DNA of 7,909 nt from a bacterium (GCA_030635805.1 DAOVYC010000023.1:1-7909), one strand, 5' to 3'; counted from the first letter of the stretch, positions 1 through 7,499 are shown. Notes: a model not told the origin generated them from the sequence alone. Numbers and translations are program-made.

Positions 1-1
1 A

Positions 2-1234
2 ACTCTTGTTTCCTTGCGCGACATAGGAAACACAATAATAGTTGTAGAACATGACGAGGAAATTATTCGTTCGGCTGATTATGTCCTGGACATAGGACCC
101 GGAGCGGGAAAACATGGTGGTTATGTAGTTGCCGAAGGAACCCCGGAAGAAATCATGAAAAATAAAAATTCACTAACGGGACAATATCTGGCGGGAAGCA
201 AAAAAATTAAAATGCCAAAAACCAAGCGAAAAGGAAGTGGTAAAACGTTAAAAATAATACAAGCATCAGAAAACAACCTGAAAAATATTAATGTTGAAAT
301 CCCTCTCGGAAAATTTGTGTGTGTTACCGGAGTCTCCGGATCCGGAAAATCATCACTTATAAATCATATTCTTGTAAGGAGTCTTCTAGGTTCATTGAAT
401 CATGCCAGGGTTATTCCTGGAAAACACGAAAAAATTGAAGGGGTGGAACATCTCGATAAAATTATTAACATCGATCAATCGCCAATAGGAAGAACGCCTC
501 GTTCAAATCCGGCAACATATACCGGTGTATTTACAAATATTCGTGACTTGTTCGCCAGCACTCCGGAGGCCAAACTCCGTGGATATAAAGCAGGAAGATT
601 TTCCTTCAATGTTAAAGGAGGACGCTGTGAGGCCTGTTCCGGTGACGGACTTAAGAAAATCGAGATGCATTTTCTTCCGGATATATACGTTCCTTGTGAA
701 GTATGTAAGGGGAAACGATACAATAAAGAAGCCCTTGAAATCACCTGGAGAGGAAAGAATATTGCTGATGTTCTCGAAATGACTGTCAGCGAAGCTTTCG
801 AATTTTTTTCCAGCATTCCGGATATCAAAAATAAACTTCAAACCCTCATTTCTGTAGGGCTGGATTATATCCATCTTGGACAATCCGCCACCACCCTTTC
901 CGGTGGTGAGGCTCAACGTATCAAACTCTCTAACGAGCTATCCAAAAAATCTACAGGAAAAACTATCTACGTTCTGGACGAACCGACCACCGGATTGCAC
1001 TTTGATGATGTCAAAAAACTTCTCGATGTTCTCAACACTCTTGCCGATAAGGGTAATACCGTTATAACCATCGAACACAATTTAGATATGATCAAAACCT
1101 CCGACTGGGTTATAGATTTAGGACCTCATGGGGGGGAAGATGGTGGTGAGATCATGGCCATCGGGACCCCGGAAGAAGTCGCCAATAATCCAAATTCTTT
1201 TACTGGCGAATACCTCAAAAAAATACTAAAATAA
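2..1234 (+). CDS. uvrA: UvrA excinuclease ABC subunit A, C-terminal part (5' end outside window)
   Basis: DNA damage-recognition ATPase of nucleotide excision repair, acting in the cytoplasm with UvrB and UvrC. The frame is open from base 2, so the gene starts upstream; the TTG at 14 is an internal Leu codon in '[11 protein letters not shown]', not a start. About 410 of the usual ~940 residues are present. Counting from that Leu: the H-loop of the first ATPase domain (VVEHDEE, ~10-16), then the second ATPase domain with Walker A GVSGSGKS (106-113), the zinc finger Cys205-x2-Cys208 and Cys228-x2-Cys231, ABC signature LSGGEAQ (295-301), Walker [12 protein letters not shown] (319-329) and H-loop His355. 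All key residues are intact and the C-terminus is of normal form. The TAA stop is the first triplet of a small 7-bp repeat. No hairpin-plus-T-run terminator is visible after it. Confidence 0.98.
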   Translation, partial: TLVSLRDIGNTIIVVEHDEEIIRSADYVLDIGPGAGKHGGYVVAEGTPEEIMKNKNSLTGQYLAGSKKIKMPKTKRKGSGKTLKIIQASENNLKNINVEIPLGKFVCVTGVSGSGKSSLINHILVRSLLGSLNHARVIPGKHEKIEGVEHLDKIINIDQSPIGRTPRSNPATYTGVFTNIRDLFASTPEAKLRGYKAGRFSFNVKGGRCEACSGDGLKKIEMHFLPDIYVPCEVCKGKRYNKEALEITWRGKNIADVLEMTVSEAFEFFSSIPDIKNKLQTLISVGLDYIHLGQSATTLSGGEAQRIKLSNELSKKSTGKTIYVLDEPTTGLHFDDVKKLLDVLNTLADKGNTVITIEHNLDMIKTSDWVIDLGPHGGEDGGEIMAIGTPEEVANNPNSFTGEYLKKILK

Positions 1235-1250
1235 GCAGTAAGCAGTAAGC
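1232..1250. repeat. 7-bp tandem repeat (TAAGCAG), 2.7 copies
   Basis: Two exact copies of TAAGCAG followed by TAAGC begin on the uvrA stop codon. The tract is short and may be chance, but two other gaps in the window also carry short repeats (6001-6024 and 7444-7499). No function can be assigned from sequence. Confidence 0.6.
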
Positions 1251-1345
1251 TCCAGCACACTAGAATACATTCGTTAAGATCCGTTCAATTCGTCCGAAGG
1301 TTCTGAGTCAATCGAAGAATAAATCCGTGTCCCATTGTAGCCTCT

Positions 1346-1717
1346 ATGAGAAAAAAAGTTCTCATTGTCGAAAATGATCGAGAATTGCTCAATATCTATA
1401 AAATTAGATTAGAGCAAGCCGGCTTCAATGTGTTTACCGCTCAAGACGGTCTTACCGGAATAAAAAAAGCTCTGGAAAATTTACCAGATCTCATCTTATT
1501 GGATCTGGCCATGCCTGAGGCAGATGGAAAAGATTTTTTAAGTATTTTTCAAATAAGTAAAAATATAAAAGATACTCCAATAATTATTGTAAGTAACTAC
1601 AGTCCGGATCACGTAGAACTAACTGACTTCAAAGATCAAATCGTAGACTATCTTGTAAAGATAGAATTCACTCCAAAAGAAATTGCAAATAAAGTAATTA
1701 ATTTTTTTCAACAATAA
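1346..1717 (+). CDS. Single-domain response regulator (REC only)
   Basis: A 123-residue stand-alone receiver domain with no DNA-binding or enzymatic output domain. Visible receiver landmarks: the acidic pocket Glu9/Asp11 in 'LIVENDREL', the predicted phospho-acceptor Asp53 in 'LILLDLAMPEADG', the switch Ser83 in 'IIIVSN', and the conserved Lys105 in 'YLVK'. The length is normal for a CheY/Spo0F-type protein. The start ATG at 1346 gives a typical REC N-terminus (MRKKVLIVEND); no clear Shine-Dalgarno precedes it. Its TAA stop overlaps the ATG of the downstream histidine kinase (TAATG), so the two are almost certainly co-transcribed and translationally coupled. It is likely phosphorylated by that kinase (inference). 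Its output must be protein-protein contact or relay to another protein not seen here. Confidence 0.93.
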   Translation: MRKKVLIVENDRELLNIYKIRLEQAGFNVFTAQDGLTGIKKALENLPDLILLDLAMPEADGKDFLSIFQISKNIKDTPIIIVSNYSPDHVELTDFKDQIVDYLVKIEFTPKEIANKVINFFQQ

Positions 1718-3672
1718 TGCCGAAAAAAATAAAAGATACTGATCCTCGCAAATATCTTTACGACATTATTGACACAGAATGTGTCATTGCCGTTATTATA
1801 GATGAAAATTACAAAATTATTTATGCCAATAAGGGGGCGGAAAAAGTGAGTGGCTATCAAAAAAAAGAACTTTTGAATAAAAACGGGATTCAGTGTTTTA
1901 TACCCAAAGAGTACCAAAAAAAGATATTAGAACGAATCAAGAGAGCATATTCTGGAAATCTAAAGGAAAAAACAATTGCCCCCCTCATAACAAAATCCGG
2001 CCGACTCCGAACAATTTTTTGGAATGGAGCTATTAAAAAAACAGAAGATGGTAAATCTGTACTTGCCTTATATGGGCATGATATTACAGAGGAAATTCAG
2101 ACAAAAAAATCTTTGGAAAAAAAAGAAGAGATTTACAGGCAATTAGTGGAGAATTCATTCGCTATTATCTACACCAAAGATTTAAAAGGAAGATATCTGT
2201 CGGTTAACCCGGCCTGGAAAATATTTAAAGGAATAGACGCCAAAGAAACCATCAATAAAACTGATTACGAAATATTTAATAAGAAAACAGCCGACATATT
2301 TCAAAATACTGATAACAAGGTAATTCGTACCAAAAAAATGTATTCTTCCTACGATAAGTTTTCCATAAAAGGAAAAGATTATTATCAGGAGACTGTCAAG
2401 TATCCGCTTCGAAACGAAAAAGGAGAGATTGTTGGAATATGCGGAATCTCACACGATGTTACAGAACAGGTTAAAGCAAAAAAAGAACTAAAAATATTTG
2501 AAAGAACAACAGCAAGCGCCCTTAGAAAAAGTGAGGAAAAATATCGAACTCTATTTAATAATATTAATATAGGAGTATACCGAGCTACTTTTGGAAAACA
2601 TGGAAAATTTTTAGACGTTAATCCGGCCCTTGTAAGAATACTGGGATATCGCAGCAAAAAAGAACTATTAAGCATCAGAATTTCTGATATTTATCTGAAT
2701 CCAAACGACAGAGTCAAAAATAGTAACGAAATAAAAAAAATAGGAATATATAATGATGATGAAATCATTTACAAAAAAAAGGACGGTACTCTGATAATAA
2801 CAAGTGACAGTGTAAAAGTTGTTACAAACGAAAACGGTAAACCAATATATTTCGACGGAATCATAGAGGACATTACCGAACAAAAAAAAATACAAAAACA
2901 AATTAAAAATTATGCAAAACATTTAGAAACAATGGTTCTTAAAAGAACTCATGAGCTTGAAGAACAAACAAAAAAAGCTCTCGAAGCCACAAAGATAAAA
3001 AGTGCTTTTCTCGCCAGTGTTTCTCATGAACTGAGAACCCCGTTAACATCCATCATCGGATATACGGAGCTTATGGAAGATGATGCTTTAAAAAAAATAA
3101 ATAACAAACAAAAAAATCACATTAAAATTATAAAGAAAAATGCTCAACAACTTCTCCGGCTTATAAGCGATATTCTTGACATAACAAAAATTGAGAATAA
3201 AGGAGCGAAACTAAAAATCGAAGAATGTAATATAAGAAAACTTGTCACAGAAATTAAAAAAGTATTTAAACCACTTTTTTCCAAAAAGGGATTAGAGTTG
3301 GAAATTATTATAGATCAAACGGTCCCCGGTAAAATAAAAACTGATCATCAAAAACTTCGACAAATACTTTTCAATCTGATAAGTAATGCTCTCAAATTCA
3401 CCCCACAGGGTGTGGTGGAAATTCTTGTATATTCAAAGAGTAAAAAAATTATTTTTGAAATCAGTGACACCGGTATTGGTATTTCACACAAAGATAAAGG
3501 TAGACTTTTCCAGGTCTTCCAGAGAACAAATAACCCTCTTGTACAAAAAACCGAAGGCAGTGGACTGGGTCTTGTTTTGACTAAAAAAATGGTCAACTTA
3601 CTTAATGGAAAAATTGAGGTAAAAAGCAAACCGGAACAAGGATCAACCTTTATTGTCTCTCTTCCTCAATAA
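1717..3672 (+). CDS. Soluble PAS-PAS-PAS sensor histidine kinase
   Basis: A 651-residue sensor kinase. I see no signal peptide or hydrophobic membrane segment, so it should be cytoplasmic. Domains in order: PAS1 (~10-125, ending 'YGHDITEE'), PAS2 (~135-252, ending 'ISHDVTEQ'), PAS3 (~272-390, ending 'IIEDITEQ'), a charged coiled-coil-like linker (~390-430), the HisKA dimerisation domain with phospho-acceptor His437 in 'SVSHELRTPLT', and HATPase_c with the N box 'KLRQILFNLISNALKFT' (546-562), G1 box DTGIGI (584-589), F box near 597-601 and G2 box GSGLGL (614-619). All catalytic motifs look intact. There is no C-terminal receiver; the receiver is the separate upstream gene. PAS ligands (redox, light, small molecule) cannot be read from the sequence. 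The gene is lysine-rich and visibly more A-rich than uvrA or tgt, including a run of nine A at 2882-2890. Confidence 0.96.
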   Translation: MPKKIKDTDPRKYLYDIIDTECVIAVIIDENYKIIYANKGAEKVSGYQKKELLNKNGIQCFIPKEYQKKILERIKRAYSGNLKEKTIAPLITKSGRLRTIFWNGAIKKTEDGKSVLALYGHDITEEIQTKKSLEKKEEIYRQLVENSFAIIYTKDLKGRYLSVNPAWKIFKGIDAKETINKTDYEIFNKKTADIFQNTDNKVIRTKKMYSSYDKFSIKGKDYYQETVKYPLRNEKGEIVGICGISHDVTEQVKAKKELKIFERTTASALRKSEEKYRTLFNNINIGVYRATFGKHGKFLDVNPALVRILGYRSKKELLSIRISDIYLNPNDRVKNSNEIKKIGIYNDDEIIYKKKDGTLIITSDSVKVVTNENGKPIYFDGIIEDITEQKKIQKQIKNYAKHLETMVLKRTHELEEQTKKALEATKIKSAFLASVSHELRTPLTSIIGYTELMEDDALKKINNKQKNHIKIIKKNAQQLLRLISDILDITKIENKGAKLKIEECNIRKLVTEIKKVFKPLFSKKGLELEIIIDQTVPGKIKTDHQKLRQILFNLISNALKFTPQGVVEILVYSKSKKIIFEISDTGIGISHKDKGRLFQVFQRTNNPLVQKTEGSGLGLVLTKKMVNLLNGKIEVKSKPEQGSTFIVSLPQ

Positions 3673-4797
<1,125 letters not shown>

Positions 4798-4820
4798 ATT
4801 CATAATCCTTCCGCTCCTGA

Positions 4821-4858
4821 ATCCTCCGAAGTCCTGAGCTTGCCGAAGGGCGAAGGAT
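4821..4858. repeat. Imperfect inverted repeat containing a CCTGAGCTTG(C/T)CGAAGG-type dispersed element
   Basis: The gap between the convergent tgt and sortase genes contains 'GTCCTGAGCTTGCCGAAGG', which closely resembles an intergenic repeat I recall from many bacterial genomes (usual form with TTGTCGAAGG). Flanking arms ATCCTCCG (4821-4828) and CGAAGGAT (4851-4858) can pair at 7 of 8 positions, and CCGAAG occurs twice (4826-4831, 4843-4848). It may form a hairpin between the two 3' ends, but there is no T-run on either strand, so it is not a classical intrinsic terminator. Copy number elsewhere in the genome cannot be seen here. Confidence 0.5.
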
Positions 4859-4885
4859 GGACCGCTCGTTCCGTTCCTTCCACTC

Positions 4886-5575
4886 CTATTGAAGTGGTTC
4901 CGCATAAATCAAATACCTTTCTTTCAGACTATCCGGTGGCCAGCAAGTCGAAATAACCAACTGTTCCCGATCACTGTCTTCAAGCACACTTAAGTCATCC
5001 GGTCTTCGGATATCACGTCCCGTCACGGTATAATAATATTCACCACCCCGATAATTTACAATTATTTCATCACCTTCTTGAAGTTCATTCAGGGCCCTAA
5101 ACACTTTTTTAAATTTTTCATTGTACCAACTGTAGCCGGAAGAATGACCATAAATAAATATTTTTCCATTCTCTCCCGGGTATTTAAGGGCATGTCCAAT
5201 TCCTTGATTTAAAACCCAGATATAATAATCATGATCAAACGGATCCGTGGTTTTTAGATTTACTTTTTCAACACCAAGTCGCGGTATGGTTATGGTGAAT
5301 TCTTTGCCAACAGTATTCAGATAACGCGTTTCCCCATCACTAACCAACTCAACTCTATAAAGAAGCTCCGCAAAAAAAGCTCTACTGATCAATCTGTCCG
5401 GCTTGATATACTCATAATCATTAAGGATCGAATACTGCTGAGCCGAATACAGGTAATCGCTATACCAGGCCTCAGGATCACTTCCAAAAAACCCCGTACC
5501 GCTACGGGTCTTGAGTACCGGTAGTTCGTAAGCCTCAAGCAATATTTTCAAAGCTTCAACCAGATTAATGGTATT
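4886..5575 (-). CDS. Downstream fragment: end of SLH2, SLH3 and sortase domain
   Basis: This is the stretch after the amber. The only early start-like codon is TTG at 5551 (would give 221 residues), and it lies inside the conserved SLH2 helix 'NLVEALKILLEA', so it is probably Leu rather than a start. Numbering from that TTG: SLH3-like segment 'AWYSDYLYSAQQYSIL...RAFFAELLYRV' (28-67), then a sortase beta-barrel from ~82. Catalytic residues are His136 in 'IYGHSSG', Cys203 in 'LVISTCWPP' (the TLxTC-type motif) and Arg212 in 'KERYLIYAEP'. Sortases are extracytoplasmic cysteine transpeptidases that join sorted proteins to the wall or to each other. The domain looks complete and catalytically intact. 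Sortase class cannot be assigned safely. No LPxTG-type substrate is encoded in the window. Confidence 0.85.
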   Translation of the reverse strand, partial: NTINLVEALKILLEAYELPVLKTRSGTGFFGSDPEAWYSDYLYSAQQYSILNDYEYIKPDRLISRAFFAELLYRVELVSDGETRYLNTVGKEFTITIPRLGVEKVNLKTTDPFDHDYYIWVLNQGIGHALKYPGENGKIFIYGHSSGYSWYNEKFKKVFRALNELQEGDEIIVNYRGGEYYYTVTGRDIRRPDDLSVLEDSDREQLVISTCWPPDSLKERYLIYAEPLQ

Positions 5576-5578
5576 CTA
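5576..5578 (-). other. In-frame TAG (amber) inside the second SLH repeat
   Basis: On the minus strand the codons run GGA ACT TTC CGA GGA TAG AAT ACC ATT AAT CTG GTT GAA GCT. Both sides belong to one SLH repeat, and the frame is the same before and after (the TTG at 5551 lies exactly nine codons after the TAG). One base change from AAG, CAG, GAG, TCG, TTG, TGG or TAC/TAT would create it. Confidence 0.9.
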
Positions 5579-5944
5579 TCCTCGGAAAGTTCCATCCGGA
5601 TAGCCACTAATTATACCTAACTTTATTGCCCGAAAAGCATGCGGATAATACCATTCTGAATTTTTCACATCCCGAAGATGAAAACGCACTTCATCTCCGG
5701 AAACATCCTCTTTATCTCGACCGGAAGCAATTAAAATCATTTTTACCGCTTCTGCTCTGTTTACCGCTCGAAAAGAATGAAAAAAAGATTTGTCCGCATC
5801 AATAGCCCCTTTGTTCACCAGGTGTTCCACGGCACGATAAAACCTGCTTACCCTTGGTATATCTTGAAAATTCTGAGCATAAGCATATCCATATGATGCT
5901 ATAAACAAAGCAATGATTGAAATAACTATTAAAATTTTCCGCAT
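5576..5944 (-). CDS. Upstream fragment: signal peptide, SLH1 and first part of SLH2, ending at the amber codon
   Basis: A 122-residue product if the TAG at 5576-5578 terminates translation. It starts at ATG 5944 with a clear signal peptide: Arg2-Lys3, a hydrophobic core 'ILIVISIIALFIASYGY', and an AYA-Q cleavage site after residue 23. SLH1 follows: 'FQDIPRVSRFYRAVEHLVNKG' with 'RAVNRAEAVKMIL' (~26-72). SLH2 begins at 'VRFHLRDVKNSEWYYPHAF' and stops at 'GYPDGTFRG', in the middle of the repeat. SLH repeats usually bind secondary cell-wall polymers and usually come in threes, so one and a half repeats would be a poor anchor. A good promoter lies upstream (5972-5999), with a predicted leader of about 20 nt and no clear Shine-Dalgarno. 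Confidence 0.85.
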   Translation of the reverse strand: MRKILIVISIIALFIASYGYAYAQNFQDIPRVSRFYRAVEHLVNKGAIDADKSFFHSFRAVNRAEAVKMILIASGRDKEDVSGDEVRFHLRDVKNSEWYYPHAFRAIKLGIISGYPDGTFRG

Positions 5945-5971
5945 GAAACAAATTGGTTAATACAGAAGTCT

Positions 5972-5999
5972 ATTCTAATACCTTTAATTTATTTGTCAA
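5972..5999 (-). promoter_or_regulatory. Predicted sigma-70-type promoter of the SLH-sortase gene
   Basis: On the minus strand, -35 TTGACA (5999-5994, full consensus) is followed by 16 nt and -10 TAGAAT (5977-5972, 5 of 6). The predicted start is near 5965, about 20 nt before the ATG at 5944. The -35 overlaps a 10-bp palindrome at 5996-6005. Confidence 0.65.
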
Positions 6000-6005
6000 G
6001 CTTGA
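5996..6005. promoter_or_regulatory. Perfect 10-bp palindrome TCAAGCTTGA in the divergent promoter region
   Basis: The palindrome overlaps four bases of the minus-strand -35 element and runs into the direct repeat that carries the plus-strand -35. Its position would suit an operator shared by both promoters, but 10 bp is short and no regulator is identified, so this is inference. Confidence 0.35.
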
Positions 6006-6024
6006 ATACCTGCTTGAATACCTC
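6001..6024. repeat. Direct repeat, two 12-bp copies of CTTGAATACCT(G/C)
   Basis: Copies at 6001-6012 and 6013-6024 match at 11 of 12 positions. The second copy contains the predicted -35 (TTGAAT) of the rightward promoter; the first repeats that hexamer 12 bp upstream. This may be a duplicated regulator site or a simple slippage duplication. Confidence 0.7.
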
Positions 6025-6041
6025 AAATCATCACGTATAAT
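6014..6041 (+). promoter_or_regulatory. Predicted sigma-70-type promoter of the phosphohexomutase gene
   Basis: -35 TTGAAT (6014-6019, 4 of 6) is followed by 16 nt and -10 TATAAT (6036-6041, full consensus). The predicted start is near 6048, giving a leader of about 20 nt before ATG 6068. No Shine-Dalgarno is evident in the leader (AGTAACAAGTAATAAACAAC). Confidence 0.65.
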
Positions 6042-6067
6042 CTAGCGAGTAACAAGTAATAAACAAC

Positions 6068-7444
6068 ATGAAATCCATTTCCCCTGACATCTTTCGCGCC
6101 TATGACATTCGAGGAATTTACGGGAATGAGCTGACAAAAAAATCAATCTTTCTTATTGGGAAGGGGATTGGTGCCTATCTCAAAAGAAAATACAAGGACC
6201 AAGAGAGCATAACTCTTGCCGTTGGACGTGATAACAGAACTCATGGAGAAGAACTGCAAGGTTCGTTCATTCAAGGACTTTTAAAGACTGGCTGTCATGT
6301 TGTCGACCTTGGCCTCTCTCCATCCCCCTTGCTATATTTTAGTGTCGCTCACCAAAACTTTGACGGTGGAATAAATATCACCGCCAGTCATAATCCCAAG
6401 GAATATAACGGACTTAAAATAATAGGAAAACAGGCTCATTCAATCTGTGGAGATGAAATACAAGAAATCAGAAAGATAATCGAAAAAGAAGATTATATAC
6501 AAGGAGAAGGAAAACTTAGCTCCGCTGATTTTTTCAATGATTACATATCAGAAATAACTAGCAAAATTTCTCTCAAGAGAAATTTAAAAATTGTAGTAGA
6601 CGCCGGCAATGGAATTGCCGGACAATTTTATCCACAAGTATTCGAAAAACTAGGATGTGAAGTAATCAGGTTATACTGCGAATCAGATGGTTCTTTCCCA
6701 AATCACGAACCAGATCCGATTGTCGAAAAAAATCTAATAGATCTCCGGAAAAAGGTAATAGAGAAAAACGCTGATCTGGGAATAGCCTTCGACGGAGACG
6801 GCGATCGTCTTGGAATTGTTGATGAAAAAGGAGTGATTCACGATGCCAATCAGCTCTTAATCTTACTTGCCAGAGATGTTCTTAAAAGAAGTAAAACAAC
6901 CGTCATCTACACTGTTTCTTGTTCATCTTCTCTTCCCGGAGAAGTTAAAGAGGCTGGAGGAAAAGCAATAATGGTTCCCGTAGGGCATTCCTTTGTAGAA
7001 CAATCTATGAGAAAAAATCATGCCCTCTTGGGAGGAGAACAAAGTGGTCACTTTTTCGTGGCAGAAAATTACTATTCATTTGATGATGCCTGTTTCGCTT
7101 CGGCCAAGATACTTGGTATCGCTTCTGAATCCGAAAACACGTTTTCTTCTTTGTTTCTGAATATGCCAGAAGTATTTACCATCCCCGAAATCAGACCGGA
7201 TTGCAGTGATAAAACCAAATTTGAAATTATCAAAAATTTAGCCGAAGAACTCAAGGAAAAATATGAAGTAAATACTATGGATGGTATTCGCATAGATCTT
7301 CAGAATGGTGCCTGGGCCAGTATCCGGGCTAGCAACACTTCACCCAAACTATCAATTTGTGTTGAGGCTCGAAACAAAAAAGATCTAGATCAGATCAATC
7401 AAGATATCTGGAATACTCTCAGAAAACATGGAATAAAATCTTGA
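6068..7444 (+). CDS. manB: Phosphomannomutase/phosphoglucomutase (alpha-D-phosphohexomutase)
   Basis: Interconverts hexose 6-phosphate and hexose 1-phosphate in the cytoplasm, feeding synthesis of sugar nucleotides (GDP-mannose, UDP/dTDP-glucose) for surface glycans. The length, 458 residues, is normal for the PMM/PGM (AlgC-like) branch. Domain landmarks: N-terminal 'FRAYDIRGIYG'; phosphoserine loop 'TASHNPKEYNG' with catalytic Ser107; metal loop 'DGDGDR' with Asp242, Asp244, Asp246; sugar-specificity loop 'GGEQSGH' (Glu324, Ser326); and phosphate-binding loop 'RASNTSP' (420-426). All are intact. The GEQSGH form fits PMM/PGM rather than a phosphoglucosamine mutase, but the exact substrate is not provable here, so the symbol is tentative. 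It is divergent from the SLH-sortase gene and is followed at once by a tandem repeat tract and a glycosyltransferase, fitting a surface-polysaccharide role (inference). Confidence 0.95.
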   Translation: MKSISPDIFRAYDIRGIYGNELTKKSIFLIGKGIGAYLKRKYKDQESITLAVGRDNRTHGEELQGSFIQGLLKTGCHVVDLGLSPSPLLYFSVAHQNFDGGINITASHNPKEYNGLKIIGKQAHSICGDEIQEIRKIIEKEDYIQGEGKLSSADFFNDYISEITSKISLKRNLKIVVDAGNGIAGQFYPQVFEKLGCEVIRLYCESDGSFPNHEPDPIVEKNLIDLRKKVIEKNADLGIAFDGDGDRLGIVDEKGVIHDANQLLILLARDVLKRSKTTVIYTVSCSSSLPGEVKEAGGKAIMVPVGHSFVEQSMRKNHALLGGEQSGHFFVAENYYSFDDACFASAKILGIASESENTFSSLFLNMPEVFTIPEIRPDCSDKTKFEIIKNLAEELKEKYEVNTMDGIRIDLQNGAWASIRASNTSPKLSICVEARNKKDLDQINQDIWNTLRKHGIKS

Positions 7445-7470
7445 ATCTTATAATCTTATAATCTTGTAAT
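7441..7470 (+). promoter_or_regulatory. Possible promoter embedded in the tandem repeat, upstream of the glycosyltransferase
   Basis: TTGAAT (7441-7446) lies 18 nt before TGTAAT (7465-7470, 5 of 6), with further TATAAT hexamers 8 and 16 bp upstream of it that lack a well-spaced -35. AT-rich repeats produce such matches easily, so confidence is low. Confidence 0.3.
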
Positions 7471-7499
7471 CTTAGCATCTTGAATTTTGTAATTTTGAA
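7444..7499. repeat. Tandem repeat of an 8-bp unit (AATCTTAT-like), about seven units
   Basis: Starting on the last base of the mutase TGA stop, the sequence divides into AATCTTAT, AATCTTAT, AATCTTGT, AATCTTAG, CATCTTGA, ATTTTGTA and ATTTTGAA. The first two units are identical and the rest drift progressively. It fills the whole gap to the glycosyltransferase and includes that gene's probable TTG start in the last unit. Unit junctions create the -10-like hexamers TATAAT (7449-7454), TATAAT (7457-7462) and TGTAAT (7465-7470). Confidence 0.8.

Larger units (their letters stand above)
4886..5944 (-). pseudogene. SLH-repeat sortase gene interrupted by one in-frame amber codon (complete reading frame)
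   Basis: Read straight through on the minus strand, this is one 352-codon frame whose only internal stop is TAG at 5576-5578. Counting the amber as residue 123: signal peptide 1-23, SLH1 ~26-76, SLH2 ~87-141, SLH3 ~155-200, sortase domain ~213-352 with His267, Cys334 and Arg343. The amber replaces exactly one residue in SLH2, between 'GYPDGTFRG' and 'NTINLVEALKILLEA', where SLH repeats normally run without a break. There is no frameshift or missing segment. The downstream half has no ATG and no secretion signal, so it is not a plausible independent gene. Possible readings are a recent nonsense mutation, a base-call/assembly error or strain variant, or a read-through stop. The same gene ends in TAG at 4886-4888, which argues against simple genome-wide reassignment of TAG. 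Confidence 0.8.

Noticed and set aside
14..16. TTG as a start codon for the first gene
   Set aside because: The frame is open to base 2 and encodes conserved UvrA residues upstream of this Leu, so the gene is cut by the window edge rather than starting here.
475..916. Open frames on both strands inside uvrA
   Set aside because: They overlap a strongly conserved uvrA region in other frames, have no recognisable domain, and are ordinary shadows.
1235..1345. Promoter for the response regulator and kinase unit
   Set aside because: TAGAAT at 1261-1266 is a possible -10, but no acceptable -35 lies at the right distance, so I do not call one.
4886..4888. Genome-wide reassignment of TAG to an amino acid
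   Set aside because: The sortase ends naturally at this TAG right after the usual C-terminal strand ('LIYAEPLQ'); reading on adds only a tail translated from the intergenic repeat before a TGA.
5549..5551. TTG as the start of an independent sortase gene
   Set aside because: It falls in the conserved SLH2 helix 'NLVEALKILLEA', would give a product without a signal peptide, and lies in the same frame as the upstream fragment.
6603..6621. Perfect inverted repeat CCGGCAAT-GGA-ATTGCCGG, terminator-like, inside the mutase gene
   Set aside because: It encodes the conserved 'DAGNGIAG' segment of the mutase, so the symmetry is explained by codons; there is no proper T-run and the gene continues for over 800 bases.
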